Shown in pieces: positions 38,882-46,814 of a DNA stretch of 64,000 nt. The notes beneath the pieces are model-generated. The model saw nothing but the letters and a program-made list of their open reading frames with translations, was not told where the DNA came from and did no database searches. Within the stretch, counting starts at the first letter, position 1. Each line of letters starts with the position of its first letter. The stretch is from NCBI GenBank assembly GCA_026705345.1, contig JAPPAV010000140.1, positions 124,001 through 188,000 on the forward strand, given 5' to 3'. This DNA comes from Gammaproteobacteria bacterium. GTDB taxonomy: Bacteria > Pseudomonadota > Gammaproteobacteria > Pseudomonadales > Azotimanducaceae. The translations under genes were made by a program, and so were the position numbers.

Positions 38882-38982
38882 GGGCGACGCTATCGCGCCC
38901 CTAGGGCGCGCCGTCGCCCGCACTCCGGTTGCACACGCCTTCGGTCAAATGGGAACGGGACGCCACAAGGGCGTCCCCTACG
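38877..38982. repeat. GTAGGGG-type intergenic repeats, two copies
   Basis: Copy 1 (38877-38913) begins CGTAGGGGCGAC, contains GGGCGCG-type self-complementary segments, and its reverse complement closely matches 55058-55094. Copy 2 (38957-38982) is GGGACGCCACAAGGGCGTCC plus CCTACG, a hairpin with GGGACGCC / GGCGTCCC arms; an identical sequence is at 44743-44768. The TAG stop of the sulfotransferase (38879-38881) lies inside copy 1. Confidence 0.85.
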
Positions 38983-39009
38983 AGCGTGGGCCAATAAAGG
39001 CTTCCGGGG

Positions 39010-39351
39010 TCAAGGACAAGGCGATAGCGACGCGTAGTACGCGGCTAGGTCCGCGGCATCCTGGTCCGTCAGGTTCGCGACGAACGGCTGCATCGTCGCT
39101 TCGACCCGCACGCCGTCCCGAAACTCCTTGATCTGCTTGGCGAGATACGCTTCCTGCTGTCCTGCAAGGCTTGGCCAGAGCGGGTTGACGCTGATGCCCT
39201 TGGGACCGTGGCATGCAGCGCATACGGCGGCCTTCGTCGCACCGTCAGCCTTGTTCCCGACCGGCTCCGCGCCAATGGCAATAGCCGCGACGACAACGAG
39301 CAGCGAGGCGATCGCTCCGGATGTCGAAAGCACGGACAGGCGATTTCCCAT
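39010..39351 (-). CDS. Class I c-type cytochrome
   Basis: 113 residues from ATG 39351, with a signal peptide (SGAIASLLVVVAAIAIGA) for export to the periplasm. One haem-binding motif CAACH follows, and PFVANLTDQDAADLAAYYAS supplies the usual distal Met region near the C-terminus (MQPFVANLTD). It lies 28 bases downstream of norB on the same strand, so it is probably the fourth gene of the nor operon. A natural role is electron donor to NorC, but a general small cytochrome is also possible. Confidence 0.88.
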   Translation of the reverse strand: MGNRLSVLSTSGAIASLLVVVAAIAIGAEPVGNKADGATKAAVCAACHGPKGISVNPLWPSLAGQQEAYLAKQIKEFRDGVRVEATMQPFVANLTDQDAADLAAYYASLSPCP

Positions 39352-39379
39352 GACAGCCTCCTCAAACGACGGCGCGATG

Positions 39380-40879
39380 CTAACCGACGTGGGGCCCTGG
39401 TGCATGGACTTCCTTCGCGGGACGCGTCTCGCCGCGGCCGATGGTCAGGAAATCCCAAAGCAGCAGCACCAGCCCCACCGTCATCACGACGCCGAAGATC
39501 ATCCGCCACTGCATGCCCTGGACGAACCACGGCTGGGTCTGGCCTTCGAAATAGGCGGCCCACGTCGAACCGCCGATGGCGCGTTCGATGAACGACTGCT
39601 CGTAGCCGGCGATGAGCAGCGCAATGGTCATGCCGAGCATCCCGACGTTGAGAAGGGCGAGCGACCACTTCCACTTCCAGCCGCGATCAGCCAGGTCGCC
39701 CGACATCCAGACGTCGCCCCGCCAGCGTTGCAGCGCGATGTAGATGAAGGCGATGACGATCGTTGCGTAGGCACCGAAGAAGGCGAGATGACCGTGGGAC
39801 GTCGTCCACTGCGTTCCGTGCGTGTAGAGGTTGATCTGCGGCAGGGTGTGGATGAATCCCCAGACGCCGGCGCCCAGGAAGTTGCCGAAGGCGTGCGCAA
39901 TCAGCCAGGCGAGTGCCGGGTGGTTCCTGCTCTGGAAGCTGTGCCGGCCGGCGTCGTAGACCGCATGCACGACCATGGCGACCAGCGGGATCGGTTCAAG
40001 GGCGGAGAAGAAGCCGCCGATGCCGAGCCAGTACTCCGGCGTGCCGATCCAGAAGTAGTGGTGCCCGAGGCCGAGGATGCCGGCCCCGAACATCATCGCG
40101 ACCTCGATGTAGAGCCAGGTGGTGACGATCTCCCGGCGCGCGCCCAGGGTCTTCATGAGGCCCCAGGCCATGATGCAACCGACCAGCACCTCCCAGGTCG
40201 CCTCGACCCAGAGGTGCACGACCCACCACCACCAGTACTGATCCACGGACAGGTTCGTGGTGTAGAACATGCCGGCGAGATAGAGCCCGGCCAACGCGAT
40301 GAGATCGAGCACCAGGGTGCCCGATATGCCGCTCCAGCGACCCTTCATGAAGGTGCCGGCCACGGTGTAGAAGAACACGCCCATGCACACCACGATGCCG
40401 ATGTCCGCCCAGCGCGGCGCCTCGATGTACTCGCGGCCCTCGTTGATGAACCAGATGCTCATCTTGTTGCCCGGCCCGACCTGGACGACCAGGTAGACGA
40501 CGACCACCACGGCGACCGCCGAGGTCAGCACCCAGAAGTTGATGTTCGCGAGCTTCGCGCCCACCAGTTCGACCCCCGCCTCGTCCTCCACCAGCCAGTA
40601 GATCGAGCCGATGAAGCCGTAAAGCATCCACACGATCATGGCGTTGATGTGCACCATGCGGTTGACGTTGAAGTCGAGGACGCCGTAGAGGAACTCCGGG
40701 TAAAGGAACTGCAATCCGGCCAGCAGGCCGAAGAGCATCTGCGCGACGAACAGCACCATCGCGACGAGGAAGTACTTGAGCGCCAGGCGTTGCCCGGCGG
40801 AAAGCGATGACGTCTTGTCGCCTGCTCCAACAGCGTCCAGGGCAGGGCGGACGGGGCTAGCAATCGCAGCTTCGGCCAT
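39380..40879 (-). CDS. norB: Nitric oxide reductase, cytochrome b subunit
   Basis: 499 residues, about twelve membrane helices. NO is reduced to N2O at a haem/non-haem-iron centre. Motifs expected for cNorB are present: NRMVHINAMIVWMLYGFIGS, YWWWWVVHLWVEATWEVL with the essential His and Glu, ILGLGHHYFWIGTPEYW with the metal-site histidines, and TTSHGHLAFFGAYA. The size matches cNOR, not the longer quinol-dependent qNOR, which has an N-terminal fusion. It starts two bases after the norC stop. The N-terminal 30 residues before the first helix are slightly long. Confidence 0.96.
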   Translation of the reverse strand: MAEAAIASPVRPALDAVGAGDKTSSLSAGQRLALKYFLVAMVLFVAQMLFGLLAGLQFLYPEFLYGVLDFNVNRMVHINAMIVWMLYGFIGSIYWLVEDEAGVELVGAKLANINFWVLTSAVAVVVVVYLVVQVGPGNKMSIWFINEGREYIEAPRWADIGIVVCMGVFFYTVAGTFMKGRWSGISGTLVLDLIALAGLYLAGMFYTTNLSVDQYWWWWVVHLWVEATWEVLVGCIMAWGLMKTLGARREIVTTWLYIEVAMMFGAGILGLGHHYFWIGTPEYWLGIGGFFSALEPIPLVAMVVHAVYDAGRHSFQSRNHPALAWLIAHAFGNFLGAGVWGFIHTLPQINLYTHGTQWTTSHGHLAFFGAYATIVIAFIYIALQRWRGDVWMSGDLADRGWKWKWSLALLNVGMLGMTIALLIAGYEQSFIERAIGGSTWAAYFEGQTQPWFVQGMQWRMIFGVVMTVGLVLLLWDFLTIGRGETRPAKEVHAPGPHVG

Positions 40880-40881
40880 GA

Positions 40882-41481
40882 CTAGGATCCTCCCTGCGGC
40901 AGCGGCTCGAAGCCCTGCGGGAAGCCGTTGGTGTCGACCGCCGACATCCACTTCAGAAACGCGATGACGCCGCGCACCTCTTCATCCGTGACACCGAGAT
41001 CGGGCATGCGCCGGTTCGTGCCGTAGGTCCGCGCATTGGTCTTTGGATCCTTCAGGAACATGGTCATCAGCAGTTCCCGGGCCTGTTCGTTGCCCCAGCC
41101 CGGATCGAGCCAGGCCTTGGTGAGGTCCGGTGCGTAGTAGGCGCCGTTGCCGAGCAGGGTGTGGCAGTTCATGCAGTTCTTCGCCTGCACAGTGAGTTTG
41201 CCGAGATCGACCAGCGCCTTCGCCTCCTCCTCGGTCAGGACCTCGCCGAACAGGGGTGCTTCCTCGCCGATCACCGGCACCCTCATGTTCCGCTCCTCGT
41301 CGAAGACGTAGTCGATGCGGTGGTTGATCACCGAGTAGGCCGGCACGCGGTCCTGTCCCGCCGTGATCGCCGCCAGCGAATGGAACGTCAGGAGAATCAG
41401 CACGAGGAACATGCCCGCAGTCACGAAGATCGCGCACTTGCGCCAGAAGTCCTGGCTCGCCCACCACTCCACGTCACTCAT
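40882..41481 (-). CDS. norC: Nitric oxide reductase, cytochrome c subunit
   Basis: 199 residues from ATG 41481; this start gives SDVEWWASQDFWRKCAIFVT and a single N-terminal membrane anchor (FVTAGMFLVLILLTFHSLAA). The haem-c motif is NCMNCHTLLGNGAYYAPDL, and RRMPDLGVTDEE provides the Met ligand region, both standard for NorC. It accepts periplasmic electrons and passes them to NorB. It overlaps the small membrane-protein gene upstream by eight bases and precedes norB by two bases. Confidence 0.96.
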   Translation of the reverse strand: MSDVEWWASQDFWRKCAIFVTAGMFLVLILLTFHSLAAITAGQDRVPAYSVINHRIDYVFDEERNMRVPVIGEEAPLFGEVLTEEEAKALVDLGKLTVQAKNCMNCHTLLGNGAYYAPDLTKAWLDPGWGNEQARELLMTMFLKDPKTNARTYGTNRRMPDLGVTDEEVRGVIAFLKWMSAVDTNGFPQGFEPLPQGGS

Positions 41482-41806
41482 TTTCGCCTCCCGTTCCAGT
41501 GTCGGATTCCGATGATTCGTGGGTCGCCACCGACAACCGCCAGATGGCACGTGGCGCCACGAAGTAGCCAATTAGCAATACGACGGTGAGAATCGCCCAG
41601 GTACCCGTCAGATTCATCGCCCAGGCAAACAGCACCGTAACCGCCACCAAGGCGAGATAGGCGAGATAGGAAAGCGGACGCAGGATCGCGAGCCCCTTGA
41701 GGCGTCCCAGTGCCAGGCAGATCGCGTAGGCCGCGCCGAACAAGACGATGCCTCCCGCCGACAGGGCGGCCACGGCGATTCTCTGCAGTTCAACGGGGTC
41801 GATCAT
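41474..41806 (-). CDS. Small integral membrane protein of the nor operon
   Basis: 110 residues from the ATG that gives MIDPVELQRIA; an upstream start adds six residues. Three hydrophobic segments are visible: VAALSAGGIVLFGAAYAICL, LSYLAYLALVAVTVLFAWAM and WAILTVVLLIGYFVAP. No family was recognised. It overlaps norC by eight bases and is first in the operon, so an assembly or membrane-partner role for NOR is plausible, but unproven. The divergent sulfatase gene begins about 150 bases away. Confidence 0.75.
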   Translation of the reverse strand: MIDPVELQRIAVAALSAGGIVLFGAAYAICLALGRLKGLAILRPLSYLAYLALVAVTVLFAWAMNLTGTWAILTVVLLIGYFVAPRAIWRLSVATHESSESDTGTGGENE

Positions 41807-41957
41807 CGAGGTGGCACTCCACAAACCGCACCTTGCCTAGGCCATGGCGACCGTACTCAATTTAGGAAATCGTCCGGCCGTCGCCCATCCGTAAAGCCCG
41901 AAACCGTCGTCAGCGACCACCACTATACTCACCGCAAAATCGGTGAAGAGATGAAAA

Positions 41958-43490
41958 ATGCGCATCCAACGCCTGTTTCCGCTTCCGATCGTCCTGGCGC
42001 TCGCATCGGCGACGGCGCTAGCCGCCGAAAGGCCCAATGTCGTCGTGCTGTTCGTCGACGACCTAGGCTATCGGGACATCGGCGTCTACGGCGGACCGGT
42101 GGAGACTCCGACACTGGACGCCCTCGCCGCCAACGGCGCCCGGTTCACCGACTTCCATTCCGGCAGCGGTGTCTGCTCGCCGTCCCGGGCGGTTGTCATG
42201 ACCGGCAGGCATCACGTTCGGACAGGCGTCTACCATGTGATCAACGACCGCTCCCACGACATGCATCTGCTCGAGCGCGAAGTCACGCTGGCCGAGTTGC
42301 TCAAACCGCATGGCTACGCCACCGCCCACATCGGCAAGTGGCACCTCGGCACGCCGTTCCACGGCCGCGACAAGCCGACGCCGCACGAACATGGCTTCGA
42401 CTACTACTTCGCCACCGACAACAACGCCTGGCCGAGTCACAGGAATCCCGTGAACTTCGTGCGCAACGGCACGCGAGTCGGCCAGATCGAAGGCTATTCC
42501 GCCCACATCGCTGTCGACGACGCGATCTCGTGGCTCGACAGCGTCCGGGAGTCGGGACAGCCGTTCTTCCTCAACGTCTGGTTCCACGAACCCCACGCAC
42601 CCATCGCCGCCCCGGACGAAATCGTCTCGAAGTACGGCGATCTCGACGATCCCGCGGCGATCTACTCCGGAACGGTCGACAACACCGACCGCGCCATTGC
42701 CCGCCTGGTCGCGAAACTCAAGGAGACCGGCCAGCTCGACAACACGCTGATCGTCTACGCCTCGGACAACGGCAGCTATCGACAGGATCGGGTCGGCAAT
42801 CTGCGCGGCAAGAAGGGCTCGAACTTCGAGGGCGGACACCGCGTTCCGGGGATCTTCCATTGGCCGGGCACGATCACGTCCGGACTGGTCGAACACGAAC
42901 CCGCCGGCACGGTGGATCTCCTACCCACCGTCGCCGGCCTGCTCGGCATCGATCCACCCGCCGACGTCCATCTCGACGGCACCGACCTGACGCCGTTGCT
43001 GACCGGCCGGAAGGAAGCCTTCAGCCGTACCCAGCCGCTGTTCTGGTTCTCGCCGGACGCCGGCGCCGCAGTGCGGGACGGCAAGTATTCCCTTGTCGCC
43101 TACCCCGGCTACCAGTTGCCGAAGGACCGCGAAGGCATGCAAGACCTCTTCGAGCAGGTGAAGGCGGTACTCGAGGAGACCAACGATCCGGCGCTCACCC
43201 ACGGCGACCTGTGGACGCAGATGTTCAACGGCTTCGACAACAAGGAGGCCGAACGCATACGCATCCAGTTCATCCGTTTGAACGAGTTCCGCGAAAGTTG
43301 GATACCGACTCTCAAGGCGGGTAGTTTCCGGCAGTTCCAGTTGTTCGACTTGGACCAGGACCTCACGCAGCGGACCGATGTTTCCCGGGAACGCCCCGAG
43401 GTGTTCGAGAAGCTGAAGCAAGCACTGCTTGAGATTCACGCCAGCGTCATGCTCGACGGTCCCGATTGGGGTGCAGTGGCTGCCGATTAG
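41958..43490 (+). CDS. Secreted sulfatase (formylglycine type)
   Basis: 510 residues with a signal peptide (LFPLPIVLALASATALA). The mature start ERPNVVVLFVDDLGYRDIG holds the metal-binding Asp pair. The catalytic motif is CSPSR at residues 73-77 (GVCSPSRAVVMTGR), whose Cys must be converted to formylglycine by a maturase not present in this window. HIGKWHLG and SDNGSY with following Lys are further family motifs. It hydrolyses a sulfate ester in the periplasm; the substrate is unknown. It is 15 bases upstream of an enolase-superfamily gene, consistent with desulfation then breakdown of a sulfated sugar or acid. Confidence 0.93.
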   Translation: MRIQRLFPLPIVLALASATALAAERPNVVVLFVDDLGYRDIGVYGGPVETPTLDALAANGARFTDFHSGSGVCSPSRAVVMTGRHHVRTGVYHVINDRSHDMHLLEREVTLAELLKPHGYATAHIGKWHLGTPFHGRDKPTPHEHGFDYYFATDNNAWPSHRNPVNFVRNGTRVGQIEGYSAHIAVDDAISWLDSVRESGQPFFLNVWFHEPHAPIAAPDEIVSKYGDLDDPAAIYSGTVDNTDRAIARLVAKLKETGQLDNTLIVYASDNGSYRQDRVGNLRGKKGSNFEGGHRVPGIFHWPGTITSGLVEHEPAGTVDLLPTVAGLLGIDPPADVHLDGTDLTPLLTGRKEAFSRTQPLFWFSPDAGAAVRDGKYSLVAYPGYQLPKDREGMQDLFEQVKAVLEETNDPALTHGDLWTQMFNGFDNKEAERIRIQFIRLNEFRESWIPTLKAGSFRQFQLFDLDQDLTQRTDVSRERPEVFEKLKQALLEIHASVMLDGPDWGAVAAD

Positions 43491-43505
43491 GAGAACGCGA
43501 TCACC

Positions 43506-44639
43506 ATGAGCAGAATCGACCGGATTACCGTTCAGACCTACCGTTACACGCTCGACAACTTGCCGGGTGCCAAGATGGAACGGTTCATCGTCACCATCGA
43601 TACGGACGACGGTCTCTCCGGCAGCTACGCGCCGCATTTCGGCGCCACCGCGCACGCCAAGGCACAGGTCCAGGAGATGGCACGGGGTCTCATCGGTATG
43701 GACCCGGAACAACGGGAACGTGTTTTCGAGCGGCTGAAGCTCAGTCACCGCCACTACGACAAGTCCGGTATCGCTGCCATCGACACCGCATTGTGGGATC
43801 TCGCCGGCAAGAAATACGGTGTCTCGATCTCACGGCTGCTGGGCGGGTTCCGCGAACGGCTACCCGTCTATGCGAGCACCACATCGGGACAGCGTGCAGC
43901 GGGTGGGCTGGACAGCGTGCAGCGCTACGCCGACTTCGCCGAGTCCTGCCAAGCGGCGGGGATTCCCGCGTTCAAGATCCACAGTTTCTTCGACGGCAAT
44001 CCGAAGACCGAGATCGCCATCATGTCGGCGGTGCGCGAGCGGGTCGGTCAGGACATGAAGCTCATGAACGATCCCGCATCCTCCTTGAAGTCGTTCATGG
44101 ATGCCGTGGAGGTCGGCAGGGCCTGCGACGACCTGGGTTTCTTCTGGTACGAGGATCCCTACCGGGATGCTTCGTCAAGCGCCGTCGCCCACAAGCGGCT
44201 GCGAGGTTTCATTCGCACCCCTTTGTTGATCGCGGAACACATTCGAGGGTTCGAGCAGAAGGCCGACTTCGCGCTCGCAGGCGGCACGGACATCATGCAT
44301 ATCGATCCGGAACTGGATGGCGGCATCACCGGCACCATGAAACTCGCCCACTTCTGCGACGCGATCGGCATGGAGGTCCAACTGCACACCGCGGGACCCA
44401 TGCACCGCCACTGCATGGCCGCGATTGCCAACACGCATTTCTATGAACTCGGACTCGTCCGCCCGGACAATCCCGCCAACCCGCTGCAGCCACCGATCTA
44501 TGCCGACGACTACGGCGACGAGGTCGGCAACGTCGGGGAGGACGGATGCGTCCCCGTGCCCGCCGGTCCTGGCCTGGGCGTAACCTACGATGTTGACCGC
44601 ATCAATAGCGGGGAAGTCGACAGGGTCGAGATTCGCTAG
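43506..44639 (+). CDS. Mandelate racemase/muconate lactonizing enzyme family protein
   Basis: 377 residues. AGGAG lies upstream at the sulfatase stop. N-terminal capping domain ends near LSHRHYDKSGIAAIDTALWD, a family hallmark. In the barrel, FKIHSFFDG offers a K-x-H acid/base position near residue 158, MNDPASS a first metal Asp, WYEDPYRD the second acidic ligand, and IAEHIRG the third. A His in QLHTAGPMH late in the barrel suggests a D-mannonate/galactonate-dehydratase-like or dehydratase-type member. The precise acid-sugar or other substrate is not clear. It forms an operon with the sulfatase. Confidence 0.88.
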   Translation: MSRIDRITVQTYRYTLDNLPGAKMERFIVTIDTDDGLSGSYAPHFGATAHAKAQVQEMARGLIGMDPEQRERVFERLKLSHRHYDKSGIAAIDTALWDLAGKKYGVSISRLLGGFRERLPVYASTTSGQRAAGGLDSVQRYADFAESCQAAGIPAFKIHSFFDGNPKTEIAIMSAVRERVGQDMKLMNDPASSLKSFMDAVEVGRACDDLGFFWYEDPYRDASSSAVAHKRLRGFIRTPLLIAEHIRGFEQKADFALAGGTDIMHIDPELDGGITGTMKLAHFCDAIGMEVQLHTAGPMHRHCMAAIANTHFYELGLVRPDNPANPLQPPIYADDYGDEVGNVGEDGCVPVPAGPGLGVTYDVDRINSGEVDRVEIR

Positions 44640-44681
44640 CGTTCTTGAACGGTCACAGTCGAGAAAAGTTCCGGGCGAGTC

Positions 44682-44768
44682 CGTAGGGACGAGGCTTATC
44701 CTCGCCCGTGCCGGGTTCCCGTGGCCTCGGTTCGATCGGCGCGGGACGCCACAAGGGCGTCCCCTACG
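44682..44768. repeat. GTAGGGG-type intergenic repeats, two copies
   Basis: Copy 1 (44682-44709) is CGTAGGGACGAGG-CTTAT-CCTCGCCC, a hairpin in forward orientation. Copy 2 (44743-44768) is the reverse-oriented GGGACGCCACAAGGGCGTCC plus CCTACG, identical to 38957-38982. The stop codon of the minus-strand phytanoyl-dioxygenase-like gene (44764-44766) falls within copy 2. They fill the 124-base space between two convergent genes and could act as a bidirectional terminator. Confidence 0.85.
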
Positions 44769-45693
44769 GATCTCGACGAGCCTTGGGGACCGGCAGCGCC
44801 TGCGACTGGTAGGGCAGCCCGAAACCCGCCAACTGCTTGAAGGTCTCCGGGTTGTCGCAGTCGTCGGCGAGTTCCCTGGGAAAGTGGTTCGGGATGTCGT
44901 CCTGGGGTTGAATCACCGCGTGCCGGTAGAAGTTCGAGATGGTGACCCTTAGTCCCGGGGCGGTGCGCGGATAGGCGCCGTGCCATAGCTGGCCGTGAAA
45001 CGCGATCAACGAGCCGCGCGGGCACTCGACCGGGACGGCCTCCCGAGCGGCGGCAGGCTGCACCGGGTGGCTGGCACGCAGATGGGATCCCGGGACGCAA
45101 GCCAACGGGCCGCTGTCCGGCGAGTACTCGGTCAGGCACCAGTTGCAGTTGGCGTTGAGCGCGACGCGGCCCCAGGGCTGGGGGACGCCGCCCTGGTCGC
45201 AATGCAGGCCCAGCGAGTCGCCGTAGCCGTCGCCCGCCCACTTGATGAAGCAGTTGTGGGAACTGAAACGCGTCGTATGGCGGCCGATCATGTGCCGCAT
45301 CAGCGCCACCGCCGCCGGGTTCACCGCCAGGTCGCGGAAGGCCCGGTCGAAGGTACACAACTGCATCAGTTGAAACTGGCTCGGCTCGACTCCGGACATG
45401 CGTTCGATGATGCCCTTGTAGTCGCCGTAGTCGAGTTCGCACGCCGGGCCGTCCTCCACCGTGAACTTGCAGCCCACCAGTTCCTCCGACTTGTCGAGCA
45501 GCAGCTGGGTCAGCCGGTCGATCTGCTCGTCGGTCACGCCGGTAACCGACGGCGGCACGACCGCATAGCCGTTCAGTTCGAGTTCCAGGACGTACGGTTC
45601 AAGGCCGAGTTCTGCGATCGCGGCGTTGCGATCCGGTCGGCTAGGTCCCGCTTTGGCCACCGTTTGCTGCCCTCCTCGATCTTCAGCCGCCAT
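44764..45693 (-). CDS. Phytanoyl-CoA dioxygenase (PhyH)-like oxygenase
   Basis: 309 residues from ATG 45693. Fe(II)/2-oxoglutarate oxygenase pattern: LGLHCDQGG (H-x-D) near residue 165, CLTEYSPDSGPLACVPGSHL (the SGP-x-PGSH motif of PhyH proteins), then LWHGAYPRTAPGLRVTISNF with distal His and Arg. These enzymes hydroxylate small molecules in the cytoplasm using O2 and 2-oxoglutarate. It is followed and preceded on the same strand by oxygenase-like genes; the TAG stop is part of an intergenic repeat. Substrate unknown. Confidence 0.88.
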   Translation of the reverse strand: MAAEDRGGQQTVAKAGPSRPDRNAAIAELGLEPYVLELELNGYAVVPPSVTGVTDEQIDRLTQLLLDKSEELVGCKFTVEDGPACELDYGDYKGIIERMSGVEPSQFQLMQLCTFDRAFRDLAVNPAAVALMRHMIGRHTTRFSSHNCFIKWAGDGYGDSLGLHCDQGGVPQPWGRVALNANCNWCLTEYSPDSGPLACVPGSHLRASHPVQPAAAREAVPVECPRGSLIAFHGQLWHGAYPRTAPGLRVTISNFYRHAVIQPQDDIPNHFPRELADDCDNPETFKQLAGFGLPYQSQALPVPKARRDP

Positions 45694-45725
45694 TGTTACA
45701 CGGGTTCGAAGCTCGTCCGCGGCCG

Positions 45726-46688
45726 TCAATCCACGGTCGCATCCGGCGCCAAGGCCGCGTTCAACACCCGCTGCGCGAAGATCGCGTTGACGCCGATGCC
45801 GTTGCTGCTTGCGGTCAGGGCGCGCCGGTTCGGATGCAGCCGACCGCGCGTCGTCTCGATCAGCGCCCGGTAGTGCGCAAGACCTTCCGAGCGGTGCCCG
45901 TAGAGAAGCCAGGCCTCCCGCCAGTCGGCGGAGAAGTCCCGCATCAGCGACGCGTAGGCCGCCACCAGGCCGGGATCGTTTCCGGTGTTGGCCGAGAAGT
46001 CGGCGATGAGGTCCTCGACCAGCGCGGTGCACTCGCCCGGTGCCATCACCGGCAGGCTGGCGAATCGTTCGGTGCGGATGTCCACGGCTTTGCCCGGCTC
46101 GAACGCCACGAACCGCGCCTGCTCCCCGGTCTGCAACGCCTCGTCGTTCTCGACGCGTCGAACGAGACCCCAGAACCGCGATGAACCGGCCATGTCGACG
46201 ACCAGGTGAATCCGGTCCTGGGTGCTTGGGTTGACGACGCGGTGCCGACGCCAAGAGTCGAAGATCCAGCACTCCCCCGCGCGCATGTGCAGTTGCTCGG
46301 GACCGCAATGGAAGATCACGCTCTCATTGGTGATGATCGGGATGTGAGCGCGCACCCGGCTGAACCAGTGGTAGTTGAAGTCCACGTGCAGGCTCACCTC
46401 GGCCCCGGCATCGAGCTTCATCAGGCGGGAGCGGGACAGCACCTCGCCGAAGCTCGCCATCACCTGGCGCAGGTATTCGCAGCCGTCGAGATGCGGGGTG
46501 GGCTTCTTTTCGCCTTCGAAGGAATCGTTGTCGCCGCCACCGGTGGAGACCAACGCCACGGCCGAGTTTCCCGGCAAGCTGCTGGGGTGAGCCATCCAGG
46601 TCGCGGCCGGCAGCCGGCCGACCTCACGGGCCAGTTGCTCGGCATCGAACAACAATGGCAGGCGAATAAACGGTTTACTCAGACGCAA
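45726..46688 (-). CDS. Aspartyl/asparaginyl beta-hydroxylase-like oxygenase
   Basis: 320 residues from TTG 46688, preferred because GGAG lies eight bases upstream and the protein becomes family-like immediately (LRLSKPFIRLPLLFDAEQLA); the frame is open to 46802 but reads as low-complexity Arg-rich sequence. Residues about 105-190 hold the PF05118-like core: EVSLHVDFNYHWFSRVRAHI, then AGECWIFDSWRRHRVVNP and RIHLVVDM, with metal His and 2-oxoglutarate Arg positions. It lies 32 bases upstream of the PhyH-like gene, so the two oxygenases probably form one transcript. The acceptor is unknown. Confidence 0.8.
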   Translation of the reverse strand: MRLSKPFIRLPLLFDAEQLAREVGRLPAATWMAHPSSLPGNSAVALVSTGGGDNDSFEGEKKPTPHLDGCEYLRQVMASFGEVLSRSRLMKLDAGAEVSLHVDFNYHWFSRVRAHIPIITNESVIFHCGPEQLHMRAGECWIFDSWRRHRVVNPSTQDRIHLVVDMAGSSRFWGLVRRVENDEALQTGEQARFVAFEPGKAVDIRTERFASLPVMAPGECTALVEDLIADFSANTGNDPGLVAAYASLMRDFSADWREAWLLYGHRSEGLAHYRALIETTRGRLHPNRRALTASSNGIGVNAIFAQRVLNAALAPDATVD

Positions 46689-46814
46689 CGTCGCATCTCC
46701 GTCCCGATCGCGGCCGCGTCGCGAACACCGACCGCCGCCAACGTCCCTCCTCGGGCACGTACGTCTCGATGATAACGCCACCCGGAGCGAGGCGGTTGCC
46801 ACGCTCGCCGTTTG

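Noticed and set aside
39128-40810. A 560-codon open frame antisense to norB
   Set aside because: It mirrors a conserved membrane protein gene, is rich in His, Asp and Glu from antisense codon bias, and has no recognisable motif. GC-rich DNA commonly gives such frames.
39380-40879. Quinol-dependent NO reductase
   Set aside because: The protein has cNorB length and a separate norC gene immediately upstream.
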